From positions 62,001-126,000 of the forward strand of contig JAOTON010000322.1 of assembly GCA_034440635.1 (NCBI GenBank): a DNA stretch of 64,000 bases, given 5' to 3'. The stretch comes from Lepas anatifera (lineage: Eukaryota; Arthropoda; Thecostraca; Lepadidae). Every line of letters starts with the position of its first letter. Within the stretch, counting starts at the first letter, position 1. A model generated the notes under the pieces. It searched no databases. It had not been told where the DNA came from and saw only the letters and a program-made list of their open reading frames with translations. Below, one piece after another: positions 57,879 through 64,000 of the stretch. The position numbers and the translations under genes are program-made.

Positions 57879-58802
57879 GTGATCATGTGGCGTCATAACC
57901 GCCTTTGGTGGTTGGCAATCGAGCAGCAGACAAACGATCGAGTGGTCAAGTAAGATACAACGAAATCAGTCACGCATAGAAGACCGTGAGCTAGGTTTAA
58001 GTGAGCTGAATTGTATGCGTGCGCTGCGCATAGTCTGGTAAAGTCAGATGTGTGACGTGAACATATCCGAATCTGGATCGACTAGTACTATATTCCTGTT
58101 CCATTGTTGTTCGGTTGCTCGAAACATTTGCGGTTAGTTTGTTCCCAATGGTAGAGAACGTGAAGGGTTTGGTTTTGGTTTAAATTGAAAATTATGATTA
58201 TTGAATTTCGAAGCGTCTGTGATTTCTCTTTTGCTCCCTAATAAAAATTTACCGGCAAATCGAGTTAGTCTAATTGACATGTTTGCCCCCTCCCCGAAGG
58301 TTGCCCCCCCCGCCACTGTGTGGAGGAAATGTGTTGCGCGAAGGCTACGTAACCGTCACATCACGATGCATTTTCCACTCCCAGCTTGAGAATAGTCGGC
58401 GCCAATGCGTATACCTCACCGAATTGTACTTACATCTATTTCTTACGTATATCCGTCATAAATAAATACAGATACGTCGAGACTTCATTCCCGTTGGTGA
58501 ATTCATCAGTGGGGCTTACCAACAATATATAGTGTGCGCAGACGTAGAACCTTGCGGTTAACCACTTTTCTATGAGTCATATAGAAAAATGTGACTGAAA
58601 ACGTTTGTAATTGCAGAGAATAGTGTTAATGAACATGTTGAAGGCATTAATGCTACGCATTTAAAAATTGTATGTAAAATATCACCGGTTAAACAATTGG
58701 AAATATAGGCAAACCTGTATTATGCCCATGCTGCCATAACTTTCTAAATTGAAAATAAAGATCCGGACTGAAACACTCACGTGTTATGATATTCGATGTT
58801 TC
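57879..58802. other. sequence downstream of BEL/Pao pol
   Basis: It may contain the Pao 3' non-coding region and LTR, but no matching 5' LTR was found. No gene seen. Confidence 0.35.
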
Positions 58803-58936
58803 CATAGAGATCTACTATAACTAGAGCGGACAGCACACCTGTGCGGGCGTCAGAATTGAACGTTTTGTTCATAGAGATCTACTATAACTAGAGCGGACAG
58901 CACACCTGTGCGAACGTCAAAATTGAACGTTTTGTT
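58803..58936. repeat. 67-bp tandem duplication
   Basis: Two adjacent copies (58803-58869, 58870-58936) starting catagagatctactataact and differing at only a few positions. Confidence 0.95.
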
Positions 58937-59694
58937 AGTACAAATCTGGGCCTCTGTGGGGAAGCTCGTGACGTTTTACTGAAACACCTCTCTGCCAAGC
59001 GTCTGAAAACTTCTGGTTACCAAATAAGTTCTAAAGTTCGTTAAAAAGTTGCGGTTCTGTAGCATATAGGTGATGCTCCTGGAACAGGTCTGAAAATTGA
59101 AAATGTCCGTATTTATTTCATTTTCACTACATAGAATAATGAGGCCACTGAAAAACACGATGACTTTTTACATGTCGTCTTCCGGCAAGGTTGGATCTTG
59201 TAATAGATAAGATAGGATAAGCCAATGGTAAAGATCAAGGACTGGTGTGCTTATCATAAATTTGATGCTTTTGACGATGATCCTATTCTTAACACATAAA
59301 AATTTCAATAATCTATTGAAGAACACTAGGCGCTCAGACTTACTCATATAGGAATACATAGGGTCTTCTAGGCTCCAACAGCGTTGAAATTCACAGTGAC
59401 TTTTTAGCCAGGTCGGATGCCCAACTTAGATAAGTATCAAAATTAAACACTTCTAGCGGCGGCGGGCTTCGGCATCCATTTCATTCATCGTGCAAGCTTT
59501 CATACTGAATTACTTGAACTTATTGAGTCGGCTCCATCAAGTAGATGCGCAGCTATCTGCTGCCTTGGTTTTACATCGTTCCCATGCACCTCATGCTCCA
59601 TGCACCACAAGCCACCCATTAATCAAGGAGGGAGTCAGGGTTGACATGAGGATCCATACATGCAGGTGATTTCCAGTGCTTTCCGGACTCTAGC
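58937..59694. other. unannotated stretch
   Basis: No gene or repeat recognised. Confidence 0.4.
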
Positions 59695-59695
59695 T

Positions 59696-59698
59696 GTA

Positions 59699-59737
<39 letters not shown>

Positions 59738-60270
59738 GATTACAAGACTTTCAGAGGTATTCGCTTGTAATATTTACTCCATGGCTGAGGTTCTTCCTTG
59801 GAGGTGCGTCTGATATTTCTGCTAATGCTCGCTCCTCGGACGACGTTGCACACTCAAATATTAGGTGCTCCAATGTTTCATCACCGCTTTGACAGAGGGG
59901 GCACACCTGGTTCTCCTGAGTGTGTCTCCTTATAATGCTAGTCGCAACCCAGGATTGTCCAGTCAGCAGATTTATCTTCGTGAGTGTTGCTTGTCTTCCA
60001 ATGCTGCTCCAGTATTGGCTCCGCATATATTTTCCATGTGGTATAGACAGTGAGGGGGTTCGTTCTTCTAATACCCAATCCATGGTCAAATCTTGCATAC
60101 AATGCTCTCCTGGCTCGGTTCATGGAATTTTCGATCCGTTTTTTGGCTACCGCTCGAGGGGACATGGCGATGCCTAGATGGAAGTATTCGGCTGCTTTAT
60201 CAATAACCTCTTCTCCCAGTCTCCACTCATTGCGCGAGCCAGTTCCATAATCGAGGATCCTGCTTTTTGC
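59696..60270 (-). mobile_element. 5'-truncated LINE with (TA)n tail
   Basis: The minus strand encodes a LINE C-terminal region (ALYARFDHGLGIRRTNPLT, LLTGQSWVATSIIRR) with a zinc-knuckle-like CPLCQSGDETLEHLIFEC. The 3' end runs into a (TA)n tract at 59696-59734. Frame broken once near 59940-60060. Confidence 0.75.
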
Positions 60271-61490
60271 CTAATAGAATGTTTTTCATAGAATGCTTGG
60301 TAGAATGATTGTCACTTCTTTCACAGCTTAGGCCAAACTGAGAAATTTGACCAGCGCCTTAATACAGCTTAATTCAACAAACGGTTGCTATGACAACGAT
60401 CTAATGTACCACTAATCCTCGCAATGAATAATGGCTTTCTCTGCCAAAATTATTTAGTGGTGGGCTAGATCCAGAGGCTCTCGTTGAAATTAGCACGTGA
60501 TTCTCCAATTAACCTGGCCAAGATTTGTATTAGATCTATTAGATGTATTAGATCTAGCGGGTCTTTAGAAGGCACACTAGTGCCTGTTTTGCCCGGTCTC
60601 ATCGAGCTCGTGATCAAATGTTGCCACAACTGATTAGCGCGGGGCTACATAACGGTGCTCCGCCCAAAACTCGTCGAGACAGTTCTTGAAACTGTTTGTT
60701 GAAGAAGCTTCAACGACGTGGGCTGGGAGATGGTTCCAGGCCTCCAGTGCTCGGATAGAAAGATGGTTCTTCCGAGATCTTGACGTAGCTTCCGGTATAA
60801 ATACCTTGAAACGATGACCGCGTGTGCCAGCGTGGAGTGGCTCCTGGAAGAGCTCCCCTCTCTGGATACCAGCTAGGCCATGCATTATCTTATAGATGAG
60901 TAGCATGTCTCCACGTTTCCTGCGTTATGCCAGGGATGGAAGGCGGAGCTGGTGGAGTCGCTCCTCGTAGTCGAGATGGCGCATTGCTGGAATCAATCTG
61001 GTCGCTCTCCTCTGCACCCTCTCTACTAGCAGTTGGTCTGCTTTGTTGAAGGGCCCCCATATCTCGTTACCATACTCTAGGTGGGGTCTTACGAGAGCTT
61101 TATAGAGAAGGGGTAGGATGACCTTGTCCAGGTGAATTAAGTTCCGCTTGATGGCTCCAAGGATTTGATTCGCTCAGGTGACGGCAGCGGCAGCTTGCTT
61201 CCTGAATTTAAGATCTTCATCTATATACACTCCTAGATCCTTTTCGACAGCTTGCTGCGCTAGCTCAACTCCGTTCATAGTGTACGAGCTCCGTGGGTTT
61301 CTTCGACCAAGATGGAGAATACTGCACTTACTCACGTTGAATGGCAGAAGTCAGCCCTCAGACCACCTCTCCAGCCTCCTTAGGTCCTCTTGGAGCATGG
61401 AACGGTCTTCTTCGGTTGTGGCGTTACCGTACACCTTGGAGTCATCTGCAAACAATTTAATATGGCTGATAAGTCCGTTTGGCAGGTCGT

Positions 61491-62234
61491 TCACATAGAG
61501 GACAAAGAGAACTGGCCCCAAGACTGATCCCTGTGGAATCCCGCTAGTGACAGGAGACCAGTGGACACAGTTCCCTGCACTCTGACCCGTTGGCGCCTTC
61601 CTGTCAGGAATGCATCAATCCACTCCAGTATGGACCCACCAATGCCGCAGGCTTCCAGTTTGAGGAGAAGTCTGCTATGTGACACCGAATCAAATGCTTT
61701 AGAGAAGTCTAAATAGGCCACGTCAACAGGGTTACCGCTCTCGATGTCCTTGGTCCAGTCGTCCAGAGAAGACAGGAGCTGGCTGGTGCAAGAGCGCTTT
61801 GGTACAAAACCATGTTGAGCATCAGTCAATTGGTGAGTTTCTTGCATGTGCTCCAGCAGCTTATCCCGTATTAAGGACTCCATAACTTTCGAGGGTACGG
61901 ACGTCAGGCTGACTGGTCTATAATTTGATGGGCTGCACTTGCTTCCTTTCTTCTTAAAGATAGGGACCACTTCAGCTTCCTTCCATTCTGCCGGCAGATT
62001 ACCTCTCTCCAGCGATCTCCTGAAAATGGAGCAAAGTGGCACACTAAGTTGGGCAGAAAGCTCTTTAAGAACCCTAGGATGCAGGCCGTCAGGACCTGGT
62101 GATGACGAGGGTTTCAGAGCTTGGAGTTTGTGTTCCACCATGGTAGGTTTGATGTCAATATCTCTAACAACATTCCTTGACTGATCTTGATTAAGCTGTG
62201 GTACAGGAGTAGACCCGTCATCAATAGTGAACAC
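61491..62234 (-). pseudogene. CR1-like LINE reverse transcriptase, N-terminal half
   Basis: Open frame containing RT fingers and palm up to GRRQRVRVQG. The catalytic A motif AYLDFSKAFD is intact. The frame leaves the RT sequence near 61560, just before the GIPQGS motif. The YADD-equivalent (FADD) lies beyond the shift at about 61450. Confidence 0.9.
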
Positions 62235-62731
62235 ACTTGCAAAAAATCTTGACAGTATCTTCCTTTTCTTGGTCCATGCTGGCTAGAGTCCCATCATTTC
62301 TCGTCAGATCCTCAATCTTGTCTCGGGTCTTAGTTTGTGAGCGTGTATATGACGAGAACATTTTGGGCTGTTCCTTAGCGTTCTCTGCTATCTTAATCTG
62401 GTAATTTTTCTTAGATGCCTGGTCATCTTCCTTAGGTTGTTTCTGCTCTTCTTGTAATTAACCCAGCATCTATCCTTTTCCAGGTTAGTAGCAGCAGCCT
62501 TGTACTTTCTGAGGGTGGAATGCTTCTGTTTGATACACCTCAGTGCTTGCTGATTAATGTATGGTTGACGCTTCCTCCTTTGGCTATGTTGCAATGGGAT
62601 ACACAGGTGCATAAGATCCAAAACTTGCTTGCCGAAAAAGTCATATTCCTCTTCAAGGGATGGGAGTTGAGTACTCCAATCAATGTTTCGAGCCATTTCC
62701 CTCATCTTGGTGTAGTCCCCTCTATAGATAG

Positions 62732-63304
62732 CTAGCTTAGGGGGAGAGCTTCCGGTGGCTTCGGAATACGGTTTAGGTTCATCAGGAGACAAAGATGATC
62801 ACTCTTTCCCAGACCTGGTAAGTATTCAATCTTCTTGACAAGATTCTCCTCTGAGGAGAAAACCAAATCAAGGATGTGTGGAGTCTCATGCAGTTGGTAT
62901 CTAGTTGGTTCAACTACATTTTGAAAAAGGAAACAGTCCCTGGTCAACTCCAGGAAGCTGTTTGAGAAGTGAGCGGCAGAGTCTGTGGACAGTCCAATTT
63001 CCCAGTTTATCCCTGGGAGGTTGAAGTCACCGACTATGATAATGTTCTGGCGTCTAGTCTCAGTCACCTCTGTGATTAGCCTGCACAGACTTAAGTTGGT
63101 CGTAATAGGGCTGCTAGGGCTTCTATAGATTCCTCCTACTGTGAGCAGTCTCCCTGATTGAAGTTGGACTTCTATCCAAATGTGATCAGTGAAGTCTTCT
63201 ACCTTGAAATATATTTGGTGGCAATGCAAATTCTTCTGAACATAAATTGCCACTCCACGCACACCAGTAGCCCCCAGCCTTGGTGTCTGTGGATCAAAGC
63301 TCAA
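62732..63304 (-). pseudogene. CR1-like LINE endonuclease
   Basis: 190-codon frame covering most of an exonuclease-endonuclease-phosphatase fold: RGVAIYVQKN, WIEVQLQSGRLLTVGGIYR, VGDFNLPGINW, HILDLVFSSEENLV and LGKSDHLCL. The D, N and SDH catalytic positions are present. The N-terminal start continues upstream in another frame. Confidence 0.9.
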
Positions 63305-63492
63305 TACATTGTGTAGTGTGGGATTTCAAGAATGTCAGGCATAATTGGGACTACCTGAGCTTTGGGTATCACTTCAGTGATGACTATAATATCTGGCTCC
63401 GAACCAGCAAAACGGACACACAATTCATCCCTTTTGTTGGGGAACTGGTCTGCATTAGTGTACAGTACTGACAAGTCTTTATAACAAATATG

Positions 63493-63924
63493 TCAATTGC
63501 TAGTTGTATGTGAGCTTGCACCAGCTGGAGGGACATCCACCTTGCCGGTTTGCTGTGCCAATAGCCCTCCATCTGGCCTATCAGACAGTGGGACAACTAC
63601 AGTAGCACCCATCCTCCCCTGGATGCCCTCCTGGTTTTGTGGGCCCTGAATAGAGTCGCAAGTTTCGGTGGCCTCCGATCTTGAAGCCGAAACCTGGTCT
63701 GCATTTCTAGCAGGGTTGTGTGGTTGAGGTGAAGCATTTGGAGCACCACTGCTGCCAGCTAGGGCCATTTCCGGGATCATTGTCTGTCTTTGCATCCTGG
63801 GTACTCGGGCCTTCCTCCTCTCTTCATAGTTCTTATCAGCACCTGGGACAGTAACTATCTTGCCCTTGCGGATGACAATGTCCACTTCCCCTGCCTCTCT
63901 CCTTCTCACAAGTTCTTCCCTCAT
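63493..63924 (-). pseudogene. LINE 5' region or ORF1 tail
   Basis: Open frame with a basic, charged start (REELVRRREAGEVDIVIRKG) and a low-complexity Ser/Pro/Gln stretch. By position it belongs to the LINE upstream of its endonuclease; its exact role is unknown. The element may continue beyond the window. Confidence 0.5.
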
Positions 63925-64000
63925 CTTTTTGGCTTTTTGCCTTTCTGCTTGTCTGGTCAGGGTTTATGTAAACACCATCCCACTTGTGATTGTGCTGCAG

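Larger units (their letters stand above)
60520..63924 (-). mobile_element. nearly full-length CR1-like LINE
   Basis: Minus strand, from 63924 down to a short attagatct tail near 60520-60556. The endonuclease (63304-62732) has GVAIYVQKNL, IIIVGDFNLPGINWE and GKSDHLCLLMN. The RT has SSSPGPDGLHPRVLKEL, NYRPVSLTSVPSKVMES, TDAQHGFVPKRSCTSQL and YLDFSKAFDSVSH. The GIPQGSVLGPVLF and LFADDSKVYG motifs follow in the next frame at about 61540-61450. The C-terminal domain ends at 60634. Damage is light: a frameshift near 61560, stops near 61355, 61175 and 60935, and a break around 62240. Confidence 0.9.

Noticed and set aside
61178..61498. 106-codon plus-strand frame
   Set aside because: Antisense to the RT part of the CR1-like LINE.

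Overview
The window is eukaryotic and most likely arthropod. It carries spliced gene fragments with GT-AG junctions, a 5-bp (TTAGG)n telomere-type array, non-LTR retrotransposons, BEL/Pao and Ty3/gypsy retroelement remains, many short inverted-repeat elements, and no prokaryotic gene organisation. A crustacean or chelicerate would fit; the sequence alone does not settle which. Repeats dominate, and ordinary host coding sequence covers only about 2-3 percent.

Host genes: (1) A minus-strand gene at 23.1-28.2 kb is the arthropod NSRP1 (nuclear speckle splicing regulatory protein 1, CCDC55). Four exons are visible with consistent phases (28116-28239, 25057-25188, 24041-24248, 23141-23910). The small first coding exon was not found. 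(2) A plus-strand exon at 30.8-31.2 kb resembles the conserved region of TFIIIC subunit GTF3C5, with one frame disruption, so it is a partial gene or pseudogene exon. (3) A possible unassigned internal exon lies at 40946-41059.

Layout: 0-12.9 kb and 16.7-22.1 kb are packed with a family of non-autonomous elements bounded by TTAA with C/G-rich inverted termini. Their interiors are crowded with AGGTCA/TGACCT half-sites, and a near-terminal GC hairpin keeps a GNA triloop. 14.2-16.6 kb holds a 30-bp minisatellite and a decayed LINE. 28-40 kb holds minisatellites, a 1.1-kb palindromic element enclosing telomere-type repeats, hAT-like MITEs with 8-bp duplications, and a foldback unit of about 340 bp that is dispersed and amplified in tandem. 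42.2-43.6 kb is a broken Ty3/gypsy pol. 47-49 kb is a LINE endonuclease region joined to another transposon-like coding block. 49.1-57.9 kb is a BEL/Pao element interrupted by two LINEs and a GC-rich block, with two MITEs nested inside the second LINE. 59.7-64 kb holds two further minus-strand LINEs, the second a nearly complete CR1-like copy.

The most distinctive signal is the TTAA element family, which combines a subterminal hairpin conserved by structure with dense nuclear-receptor-type half-sites. No cellular operon-like system is present; the interactions visible are those of nested mobile DNA and a few host exons.
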